Shown here piece after piece: positions 22,890 through 29,632 of a stretch of 41,042 bases of DNA; within the stretch, counting starts at the first letter, position 1, and every line of letters begins with the position of its first letter. A program made the position numbers and the translations under genes. Origin of the DNA: JBBSTY01 sp038235385 (lineage in GTDB: Bacteria > Actinomycetota > Acidimicrobiia > Acidimicrobiales > Acidimicrobilacustridaceae); assembly GCA_038235385.1 (NCBI GenBank), contig JBBSTY010000016.1, positions 1 to 41,042 of the forward strand, read 5' to 3'. Below the pieces are notes generated by a model. The model was not told the origin of the DNA. It did not search any database and was given only the letters and a program-made list of their open reading frames with translations.

Positions 22890-23191
22890 GGAGCCACCGT
22901 CGGGTCTGAACCGGCCGACCATGGCCGGTCGATGCAGGTCAGCCCGTTGACGGTCGGGGAGCCCGCTGGTGCCGCGCCGGTGCGGTCGGGCGAAGCGGTC
23001 GAGATGGCGCAGAGGCCAGTTCGCGCCAACTGGTGAGGTCCTGGGTCAGGCGTGAGTTGGAGGGCGACGAGCAGCATCACGGCGATCGCGAGCGACGCGG
23101 CGACTCCGGCCGTGACCGTGTTTGGTCGCCAGGCCGACGCGAGGTGGGGGGACTGGTTGTCCTTTGATGTCGGGTTGGGTTGGTTGTTCAT
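22886..23191 (-). CDS. Small single-pass membrane protein in the ABC/PAP2 operon
   Basis: 101 residues. The N-terminus is Asn/Pro/Ser-rich (about 28 residues). One hydrophobic helix follows (VTAGVAASLAIAVMLLVALQL, about 26-46), then a ~55-residue outside tail with two Cys (Cys61 and Cys86) that could form a disulfide. Its ATG shares one base with the lipoprotein stop (TGATG) and its stop overlaps the PAP2 GTG, so it is translationally locked into the operon. That supports it as a real gene despite no recognisable family. It might be an accessory subunit of the transporter or of PAP2. Confidence 0.68.
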   Translation of the reverse strand: MNNQPNPTSKDNQSPHLASAWRPNTVTAGVAASLAIAVMLLVALQLTPDPGPHQLARTGLCAISTASPDRTGAAPAGSPTVNGLTCIDRPWSAGSDPTVAP

Positions 23192-23784
23192 CAGTCGGCC
23201 TGCTCGGACCCACCGGCGTCCTTGTGAGCGGTCGCGGTTTGGACGGCGACACCGTTGGCGCTGACGGTGACGGTGACGTCGAGTGCGTTCGGGGAGGCGG
23301 CGTAGATGCCGTAGTCGTTCACGGGGAAGTGGTCGGGGGCGCCGGTGTTGTCGAAGTGGGCGGTGCGGCTGGCGCCGGGCTCGATCGTGAACGTCGAGGG
23401 CAGGGCGAGGTAGTAGTTCTCGGTGGTGTTGGTGGTGGGGTCGGTGAAGGTGGTGAAGATCTCGATGCCGGTGAGCGGAGCGGCGGTGGTGTTGGTGAGG
23501 GCGATCTCGAGGTGGTCGTTGGTGGCCTTGTTGGTTGTGGGGTCGGTGTTGTTCTCGACGAGGACCGAGTCGATGGCGAGGCCCGACGCGGTTGAGGTGT
23601 TCGTGATCGGGTTGTCTCCGACGGGCAGCACCTGCGCGGACGCGCCACCATTCGGTGAGGTCGCCGCGGAGCTCGACGGAGTCGGGGTGGAGCTGCACGC
23701 CCCGACGGTCCCGGCGACGGCGATTGCGAGTGCGGCGGCCGTGAGGCGGAGGCGGTGGGGTTGCCGGTGGATGGAGGTGGTCAT
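23191..23784 (-). CDS. Lipoprotein of the ABC/PAP2 operon
   Basis: 197 residues. The N-terminal signal peptide ends in a lipobox VGAC with Cys30, then a Ser/Thr/Pro linker. The mature domain (about 50-180) has alternating strand-like segments (LAIDSVLVENN; HLEIALTNTTAAPLTGIEIF; FTIEPGASRTAHFDNTG; ALDVTVTVSANGVAVQTATA), fitting an Ig-like beta sandwich on the outer face of the membrane. No enzyme motif is visible. The ATG overlaps the stop of the permease gene by four bases (23781-23784), so it is co-translated with the transporter. A role as a substrate-capture or partner subunit is inferred from position. Confidence 0.78.
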   Translation of the reverse strand: MTTSIHRQPHRLRLTAAALAIAVAGTVGACSSTPTPSSSAATSPNGGASAQVLPVGDNPITNTSTASGLAIDSVLVENNTDPTTNKATNDHLEIALTNTTAAPLTGIEIFTTFTDPTTNTTENYYLALPSTFTIEPGASRTAHFDNTGAPDHFPVNDYGIYAASPNALDVTVTVSANGVAVQTATAHKDAGGSEQAD

Positions 23785-24764
23785 GGGCTGTCTCCGGGGT
23801 TGAAGGTGGGTTGTCGTCGGGTGGTGCGGTAGAGGAGCGCGACGAGCGCGGTGGGGTAGATGGCGAGCCAGATGAGGTTGACGCGTGTCTCGTCGAGGAG
23901 CTGGCCGAGGGTGAAGCCGCGGTACTTGTCCTTGACGTCGGTCATCGCGAACGCGAACCGTTCGAAGTGCTTCTCGAACGACGCGTTCTCGATGGTGGTG
24001 CGCACGGTTTCGTAGGTCCCGAAGTGCGACAAGATCTGTTCTTCGTGGGCCTTGTCGAGGGTGAGGGCGGCGAAGAGGCCGCCGGGGACCTGGTTGTCGG
24101 GGTCGAGGGTGTCGCCGATCTGGGGGAGGACGAGCACGACGCAGAGCCAGATGCCGAGCGCGACGAGCAGGCCGTTGACGGCGAACTTGGATCGAGCGGT
24201 CGTGATGACGCCGAGGCAGTAGAAGGTCGCGATGTAGATGGTGGCGGCGAGGTAGGCGAGGGTGAGCTTGAGGATCTGCTCGCCGGTGACCCAGGTGTTG
24301 GCGATGATGCCGATGCTGAGGATGGTGACCGTTGCGGTGACGGCGACGATCGTGGCGATGATCGCGAGCGCTCCGAGTGCGCTGCCGGTGGTGAGTTGGG
24401 TGTTGCTGACCGGACGGGAGCGGAGCAGGGGGAGGGTGCCGCTGGTTCGTTCGCGGGTGATGCTCAGGTAGCCGATGGTGATGCCGATGACGGCGCCGAT
24501 GATCTCGAGATACTCGATGGCGCCGCGTAGCAGCGACAGCGGTTGGAGCGGCAGGGGTGCGACCTGTCCAACGCCGTTGGCGGTGGCCGCGTTCACGTAC
24601 GCGGTGTAGTCGGCGAGTTGGCTGCGATAGTCGACAGCGCCGATGTACACCGACGCGGCGGCGGTGACAACCGCGACGGCGATCAGGCCGAGCAAGACCC
24701 GGCTGCGAACGGCGGCGCGGTACTCGTGGCGGGCGAGGGTGATGAGGGGCCCGGTGCTAGGCAT
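23781..24764 (-). CDS. ABC-2 type transporter permease (second subunit)
   Basis: 327 residues with six helices. The first (about 20-43) precedes a ~45-residue outside loop, then a block of helices from about 75 to 205 with the family-like TRERTSGTLPLLRSRPVSNTQL at 105-126. That segment resembles NosY/ABC-2 coupling regions. A large extracytoplasmic region (about 215-295) precedes the last helix. It overlaps the previous permease stop by eight bases. Together with the permease 24757-25674 and the ATPase 25674-26408 it should form one exporter with two different membrane subunits. Substrate is unknown; an envelope-active antibiotic or a lipid is plausible from the PAP2 gene downstream. Confidence 0.85.
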   Translation of the reverse strand: MPSTGPLITLARHEYRAAVRSRVLLGLIAVAVVTAAASVYIGAVDYRSQLADYTAYVNAATANGVGQVAPLPLQPLSLLRGAIEYLEIIGAVIGITIGYLSITRERTSGTLPLLRSRPVSNTQLTTGSALGALAIIATIVAVTATVTILSIGIIANTWVTGEQILKLTLAYLAATIYIATFYCLGVITTARSKFAVNGLLVALGIWLCVVLVLPQIGDTLDPDNQVPGGLFAALTLDKAHEEQILSHFGTYETVRTTIENASFEKHFERFAFAMTDVKDKYRGFTLGQLLDETRVNLIWLAIYPTALVALLYRTTRRQPTFNPGDSP

Positions 24765-25674
24765 CGGTGCTGCCTCGCGAGAAGTCGTGGCGGGCGACGA
24801 GCCACCAGGCGGCGCCGGTGAGCAGAACGAGCGCGGCGACGATCGGGAGGATGCGAAGCCACGCCTCGGTAGCAGTGCCGCCGGTTGCGGTGCCGAGCAG
24901 GTAGGCGCTGAGGGCCCTGTACTGCTCGCTGATCGAGATGGGTCGGGCGTTGGCGGTGATCTGGAAGAACGTCTGGGAGGTGCTGACCGGGTCGGTGACG
25001 GGGTTGAGCGATGTGGTGGGTCGCAGACCCGAGGTGAACTGCGGGAGGGCGAAGGTGATGACGAGCCAAACGCCGATCCCGCTGAGCAGCCCGAGGGAGC
25101 GTCGGCTGGTGGCCAATGCGGTCGTGATGCCGATGAGCACGAAGACCATGAGGTAGAGCCACGACGCCACTTCGAACGCTGCCAGCCGTGCGAGTTGACC
25201 GCTGCCGGGGAGCGATCCGTTGGTGAGGGTCAGGCTCACGATGCTCACGATCCAACTCGCCGCGAGGGCGACGCCGATGACCGCTGCGGTGCCGTGGAGC
25301 TTGCCGGCGAGGTAGCTGGAACGCCGGAGGCGGCGCGAGAAGATGAGTCGTCCGATCCCGGTTTCCTGGTCATCCGCGATGCTGAGGTGCCCGATGATCA
25401 GGGCGACGAGCGAACCGATGAGCGGCACGTAGATGGCCAGGTTCGACAGTTGGGCGAGGGGTGGGACCAGCTCGAAGGGGTTGGGCGGGGCGGGCCTGCC
25501 GTCGGCCGCGAGCAGGGTGGTGGCGTCGTCATGGACCCGCACGATGGTGTTGTGCGACGACCAGCCGATCGCGCCGGCCGCGGCGGTCATGGCGACGAAG
25601 GTGACCATGGTGACGGCCAGGACGTGTTGGCGGCGCAGGGTGCGGACCTGTTGGCGGGCGACGATGGCGATCAT
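24757..25674 (-). CDS. ABC-2 type transporter permease (first subunit)
   Basis: 305 residues from the ATG at 25674, sharing one base with the ATPase stop (TGATG); the open frame continues upstream but only inside the ATPase gene. It has six helices, beginning with VARQQVRTLRRQHVLAVTMVTF-like entry. A soluble loop follows (about 40-70), then helices at about 75-97, 120-145, 165-185, 190-215 and 275-298. SIADDQETGIGRLIFSRRLR (97-116) matches in position the coupling segment of its partner permease (TRERTSGTLPLL), so the two subunits are distant paralogues. It belongs to the ABC-2 (NosY/BcrB-like) group. Confidence 0.85.
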   Translation of the reverse strand: MIAIVARQQVRTLRRQHVLAVTMVTFVAMTAAAGAIGWSSHNTIVRVHDDATTLLAADGRPAPPNPFELVPPLAQLSNLAIYVPLIGSLVALIIGHLSIADDQETGIGRLIFSRRLRRSSYLAGKLHGTAAVIGVALAASWIVSIVSLTLTNGSLPGSGQLARLAAFEVASWLYLMVFVLIGITTALATSRRSLGLLSGIGVWLVITFALPQFTSGLRPTTSLNPVTDPVSTSQTFFQITANARPISISEQYRALSAYLLGTATGGTATEAWLRILPIVAALVLLTGAAWWLVARHDFSRGSTDA

Positions 25675-26408
25675 CAGGGGGTCGCTTCGAACTGCAGGTA
25701 GATGTCTTCGAGCGACGTCTCGTCGGGGAACCGCTCGATGGTCTTGGCGACCGAGTCCTTGTAGACGAGTTGGCCGTGGCTGAGGATCCCGATGGTCGTG
25801 CACACCCTGGCCACCTCGCTCAGCAGGTGGGTGTTCATGAAGACCGTCATGCCCAGGTCGGTGTTTAGCGACCCGATGGTCTCGCGGAGCAGCCGGACGC
25901 CCTGGGGGTCCAGACCCGTGGTGGGTTCGTCGAGGAACACGATCTGGGGCCGGTGCAGGATCGCCTGGGCGATCCCGATCCGTTGGCGTTGCCCGGTGCT
26001 GAGCGACGCGACCCGTTGATCGGCGAGGTCCGTGCATCCGAGGTAGTCGAGGGTTTCGGTCACCGCGGTTCGGGGATCGTCGACGCCGGACAGCCGGGCG
26101 AAGAACTCGAGGTTCTCGCCGCTGGTCAGATGCCCGTAGAGGCGCACGTCGGACGGGAGGTAGCCGATCTGTTCGGTGACCGAGCGGCGCTGCGCAACGA
26201 CATCGAAACCCGCGACGCGTGCGGTTCCAGATGTCGGGGCGAGGAGCGTCGTGAGGATGTTCACCGCGGTGGTCTTGCCGGCGCCGTTGTGGCCGAGGAA
26301 CCCGAAGACCTCGCCGGGTTCGATGGTGAGGTCGATCCCGGCGAGTGCCTCGTGGCCACGGTCATAGCGGTGCCGAACACCTGCCATCTCGATCGCCGGT
26401 TCGGCCAC
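25674..26408 (-). CDS. ABC transporter ATP-binding protein (BcrA-like)
   Basis: 244 residues from a GTG at 26408, with AAGGAG seven bases upstream (26421-26416 on the minus strand). An ATG at 26474 lacks such a site. Walker A GHNGAGKTT is at 39-47, the Q-loop is in EQIGYLPSDVRLYG, the signature is LSTGQRQRIGIAQA (LSGGQ with one change), Walker B is IVFLDEPTTGLDP, and the switch His is in MNTHLLSEV. This is the DrrA/BcrA/NosF group that energises ABC-2 exporters. It is the first gene of a six-gene operon, each member overlapping the next. A three-copy TTCAG-type site lies 73-98 bases upstream on the same strand. Confidence 0.94.
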   Translation of the reverse strand: MAEPAIEMAGVRHRYDRGHEALAGIDLTIEPGEVFGFLGHNGAGKTTAVNILTTLLAPTSGTARVAGFDVVAQRRSVTEQIGYLPSDVRLYGHLTSGENLEFFARLSGVDDPRTAVTETLDYLGCTDLADQRVASLSTGQRQRIGIAQAILHRPQIVFLDEPTTGLDPQGVRLLRETIGSLNTDLGMTVFMNTHLLSEVARVCTTIGILSHGQLVYKDSVAKTIERFPDETSLEDIYLQFEATP

Positions 26409-26480
26409 GGCTGTGCTCCTTCGGGTGTCGTCGCGGTTCGGGTTCGACCACAACGTTCGCGGGGTGCACCCCAAGTCAGA

Positions 26481-26506
26481 CTGAAGAGACCTAAACCCAC
26501 GCTGAA
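26481..26506 (-). promoter_or_regulatory. Triple TTCAG-type repeat upstream of the ABC/PAP2 operon
   Basis: On the minus strand TTCAG (26506-26502), TTTAG (26495-26491) and TTCAG (26485-26481) are spaced 11 and 10 bases apart and point to the ABC ATPase start at 26408. Confidence 0.62.
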
Positions 26507-26548
26507 CTGCGTGTGGTCGATCAACAGCGTTCCCGGGTCGGCTGCCAC

Positions 26549-26564
26549 TTCAGTAGGAGTTCAG
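26549..26564 (+). promoter_or_regulatory. TTCAG direct repeat upstream of the class B regulator at 26656
   Basis: TTCAG at 26549-26553 and 26560-26564, an 11-base period, about 90 bases before the ATG at 26656. With the minus-strand triple repeat 43 bases away, both divergent operons would be under one regulator. Confidence 0.6.
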
Positions 26565-26655
26565 GTTCGCCGCGCCATCATGGGACGATCATCCCGGCGC
26601 GTCATCGCGCCACCCGCCCGACGATCGGTGGGCCGGGCCCCCGGAGGTGCCATCG

Positions 26656-27330
26656 ATGCGGCTCCTCGTCGTCGAGGACGAGAAGCGGTTGGCCACATCG
26701 CTTCGTCGCGGTCTCGAGGCCGACGGCTTCGCCGTCGACATCGCGCTCGACGGCACCGACGGGCTGTGGATGGCCCGGGAGAACGACTACGACGCCATCA
26801 TCTTGGACATCATGTTGCCCGGGGTGAATGGCTACAAGATCTGCGGTCAGCTGCGCGAGGAGGGCGACTGGACACCGATCCTGATGCTCACCGCCAAGGA
26901 AGGCGACCTCGACGAAACCGAAGCGCTCGACACCGGCGCCGATGATTTCCTGCGCAAGCCCTTCGCGCACATGGTCCTCGTCGCCCGCATCCGCGCCCTG
27001 CTGCGCCGCAAGGGCGACCGCCCCGTCGTGCGTGAGGCCGGCGATCTGCGGCTCGACCCGAACCAGCGCCGGTGCTGGCGCGGCGAGGTCGAGATCGACT
27101 TGCGGGCCCGGGAGTTCTCCGTGCTCGAGTACCTGATCCGCAACGCGGGTGATGTGGTGTCGAAGAAGGACATCCTCGATCACGTCTGGAACTACGAGTA
27201 CGACGGCGACCCCAGCATCATCGAGGTGTACATCCGCAACCTCCGCAAGAAGATCGACATCCCCTTCGACCGTTCCAGCATCGAGACGGTCCGCGGTGCC
27301 GGCTACCGCCTCGCCCAGGACGGCGGATGA
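26656..27330 (+). CDS. OmpR/PhoB-family response regulator (class B)
   Basis: 224 residues from the ATG at 26656, with GGAGG eight bases upstream (26643-26647); an in-frame GTG at 26647 is disfavoured. It reads MRLLVVEDEKRLATSLRRGL. Phospho-acceptor is Asp51 in AIILDIMLPGVNG, with Thr in LMLTAK and Lys in FLRKPF. The output domain has RAREFSVLEYLI, VWNYEYDGDPSIIEVYIRNL and IETVRGAGYRLA. It is a paralogue of the regulator at 14484-15179. It is divergent from the ABC/PAP2 operon and precedes its kinase with an ATGA overlap. It is the best candidate for binding the TTCAG repeats on both sides of its own promoter. Confidence 0.95.
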   Translation: MRLLVVEDEKRLATSLRRGLEADGFAVDIALDGTDGLWMARENDYDAIILDIMLPGVNGYKICGQLREEGDWTPILMLTAKEGDLDETEALDTGADDFLRKPFAHMVLVARIRALLRRKGDRPVVREAGDLRLDPNQRRCWRGEVEIDLRAREFSVLEYLIRNAGDVVSKKDILDHVWNYEYDGDPSIIEVYIRNLRKKIDIPFDRSSIETVRGAGYRLAQDGG

Positions 27331-28700
27331 CTCCGCTGCTCCAACGGGTCGCCACGGTCCGGGTCCGTACCACCATCGGCGCGACGATGATCGTCGCGTT
27401 GACGCTCGGGGCCAGCAGCGTCGCCCTCACCCTGATGTTGCGGTCCACGATGATCGCCAACGTCGACGCGTCGCTCGAACTGCGCGCCGCCGACATCGGC
27501 GCCATCATCGAAGGAGGCACCCTCCCCGACTCGGTGGCCATCGAAGGTGAGGAGGACGGCTTCGTCCAGATCGTCGACCCGTCCGGCCGGGTCGTCGCGT
27601 CGAGCTCCAACGTCGAAAGCGAACCCGAGCTCACCACCGCACCGCCCGGTTCGGCGGCGGACCTCGCCACGAACCCACTCGATGACGAGCCGGTTCGGGT
27701 CTACGTGTACCGCACCGACGATCCCGGCGCCATGACCTTGATCGTCGGTCGGTCCCTCGAAGACGTCGAACAGACCACTCGCACCCTCGCCGAGTGGATG
27801 CTCGTCGGCGCCCCCGCCCTCACCCTGCTCGTCGCGGCGGTGACCTGGGTCGTCGTCGGCAGAGCCCTGCGACCCGTCGACGCCATCCGGGCCGAGGTCG
27901 CCGACATCGGCGGATCCGACCTGCACCGTCGCGTCCCGACGACCGCAACCAACGACGAGATAGGACGGCTCGCCGCCACCATGAACCAGATGCTCGACCG
28001 CCTCGAAGCAGCCAGCGAACGCCAGAAGCGATTCGTGTCCGATGCGTCGCACGAGCTGCGCACCCCGATCGCGACGGTCCGCCACGAGATCGACGTCGCC
28101 CGACGCGGCCCCCACGACGACCTACCAGCTGCGCTCGACGAGATAGGCCACGAGAACCAACGAATGGAACACCTCGTCGACGACCTCCTCCTCCTCGCCC
28201 AACAAGACCAAGCCCACGACATCGCCGAACAGGCCGTCGCCCACCTCGCCGTCGTCGACCTCGACGACCTCGCGCTCGTCGAAGCCCACCGCACCCGAGC
28301 CACCAACGTCACCATCGACGCCTCCGGGCTCATCGACGCCCCCGTTCACGGTGACGAGCGCCAACTCGGACGGGTGGTTCGCAACCTCGTCGACAACGCC
28401 GTGCGCCACGCACACCAGCGCGTGCACATCGCCACCACCACCGACGGGTCCACGACCCGGCTGACCGTCGACGATGACGGGCCCGGCATCGACCCCCAAG
28501 ACCGAGAGCGCGTCTTCGAACGATTCACCCGGGCCGACACCGCGCGCGGGCGTGAAGCAGGAGGCACCGGACTCGGGCTCGCCATCGCCCGCGAGCTCGT
28601 GCACAACCACCACGGGCGAATCGAGATCAGCGACAGCCCGACGCTGGGAGGCGCCCGGATCACCGTCACCCTCCCGAGCCCCGACCACACGACGACCTGA
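27327..28700 (+). CDS. Sensor histidine kinase (class B)
   Basis: 457 residues, ATG overlapping the regulator stop. Helices at about 20-40 and 157-178 flank an acidic sensor region of ~115 residues. HAMP follows (GRALRPVDAIRAEV, with DLHRRVPTTATNDEIG at 198-213). The H-box is SDASHELRTPIAT with His242, the N-box is RNLVDNAVRHAH, G1 is DDDGPGIDPQDRE, the F-box is VFERFTRAD and G2 is GGTGLGLAIA, all intact. This is the same layout as the kinase at 13075-14487. It is followed after 200 bases by the PepSY gene, whose promoter carries the TTCAG array. Confidence 0.94.
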   Translation: MTPLLQRVATVRVRTTIGATMIVALTLGASSVALTLMLRSTMIANVDASLELRAADIGAIIEGGTLPDSVAIEGEEDGFVQIVDPSGRVVASSSNVESEPELTTAPPGSAADLATNPLDDEPVRVYVYRTDDPGAMTLIVGRSLEDVEQTTRTLAEWMLVGAPALTLLVAAVTWVVVGRALRPVDAIRAEVADIGGSDLHRRVPTTATNDEIGRLAATMNQMLDRLEAASERQKRFVSDASHELRTPIATVRHEIDVARRGPHDDLPAALDEIGHENQRMEHLVDDLLLLAQQDQAHDIAEQAVAHLAVVDLDDLALVEAHRTRATNVTIDASGLIDAPVHGDERQLGRVVRNLVDNAVRHAHQRVHIATTTDGSTTRLTVDDDGPGIDPQDRERVFERFTRADTARGREAGGTGLGLAIARELVHNHHGRIEISDSPTLGGARITVTLPSPDHTTT

Positions 28701-28755
28701 CGTTCCGGTCACATTCCGCCCGGAACCGACAGTCGGCGCCGGCCGAACCCGGCCC

Positions 28756-28770
28756 CGTCTGGTCCAGACG
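28756..28770. repeat. Palindrome in the PepSY upstream region
   Basis: Perfect 7-base arms around one T: CGTCTGG-T-CCAGACG. It lies 55 bases after the kinase stop and 33 bases before the TTCAG array. It could be an operator or part of a transcript-end structure. Confidence 0.35.
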
Positions 28771-28802
28771 GCTGTCGAGGTCGGCCTGACCGCGACGTCG
28801 GG

Positions 28803-28838
28803 TTCGGCTGGGTTTCAGGTGGCTTCAGGGTGGTTCAA
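28803..28838 (+). promoter_or_regulatory. TTCAG array (three copies, exact 10-base period) upstream of the PepSY gene
   Basis: TTCAG at 28814-28818 and 28824-28828 and TTCAA at 28834-28838, each preceded by GG plus one base, give three successive 10-base units. A weaker TTCGG at 28803-28807 extends the series. It lies 63 bases before the PepSY ATG and is the strongest example of this repeat in the window. Confidence 0.68.
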
Positions 28839-28900
28839 GCGGTCCGGGCGCACGGTGGCGGAGCAAGCAGCGCATCCACCCCCGAAAGGAACCCCCTGCC

Positions 28901-29443
28901 ATGACCACCTCCCGTGCCCAACGGATCGTCCTCACCGGCGCCGCCGCCATCGGGCTCACGCTCGGCGGCGCCGGCATCGCCGCCGCGGCGACCTCACCGG
29001 CGCCGCCGGCCACAGCACCGGCCGTCATCGCCCCGGCCCCGGCCACCGAGCCCGGCGCCACCGTCGACGCCCCCGACCACGAGGGCAACGACGAGAACCC
29101 CACCTACACCTCGTCGATCACCACGCCCGACACCGAGAACGAGAACGGACTCGATGCCCTCGCCACCGTCACGCCCGACGACGTCATCGCCGCGGCGCAG
29201 ACCGCGACCGGCGGCACCGCAACCCACGCGGAGCTCGAGAACGAGAACGGCAACGTCGTCTACGACGTCGAGGTAGCCCTGGCCGACGGGACCAGCGTGG
29301 ACGTGAAGGTCGATGCTGGCAACGCAGCCGTGCTGGCCCAGCAGGCCGACGACGGCCGGGAATCCGAGACGAACGACAGCGAGACGACGAGCGAGAACGA
29401 CCACGCCGAGCAGAACGCGCCGGCCCAGGGCGCCAACCCCTGA
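28901..29443 (+). CDS. Secreted PepSY-domain protein
   Basis: 180 residues. The N-terminus is a signal peptide (helix about 9-29, AAA-TSP cleavage site), followed by a Pro/Ala/Thr-rich linker. A single PepSY domain follows at about 88-145: VTPDDVIAAAQTATGG, then ELENENGNVVYDVEVALADG, then SVDVKVDAGNAAVL. The last ~35 residues are acidic and low-complexity (Ser/Glu/Asn). PepSY domains are thought to bind or inhibit proteases or to interact with sensor kinases outside the membrane. AAAGGA precedes the ATG. The position directly after a kinase gene and the regulator array suggest a target gene that could feed back on the sensor. Confidence 0.82.
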   Translation: MTTSRAQRIVLTGAAAIGLTLGGAGIAAAATSPAPPATAPAVIAPAPATEPGATVDAPDHEGNDENPTYTSSITTPDTENENGLDALATVTPDDVIAAAQTATGGTATHAELENENGNVVYDVEVALADGTSVDVKVDAGNAAVLAQQADDGRESETNDSETTSENDHAEQNAPAQGANP

Positions 29444-29452
29444 CCTCGGACA

Positions 29453-29481
29453 CCTCGGGGCCGGGCCGACCGGCCCCGAGG
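29453..29481. terminator. Strong bidirectional hairpin between convergent genes
   Basis: A perfect 12-bp stem (29453-29464 with 29470-29481) and a 5-base loop lie ten bases after the PepSY stop. The opposing carboxylesterase gene ends at 29633. No T run follows on either side, so it is a GC-rich, U-poor hairpin. The remaining gap to 29632 holds no coding signal. Confidence 0.72.
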
Positions 29482-29632
29482 CGCGGCACGCCGCTGTCCC
29501 GGACACCCAACTCGCCGTTCTACCCGATTCGAAACGCGCCACTGCACACCCCGAGCTCAGGTGCGGCACCACCGGATTCGTTCAACATCTCCTGGCTGAA
29601 CAGTCCGCTCGCGAACTGGTCCGACTGGTTCG

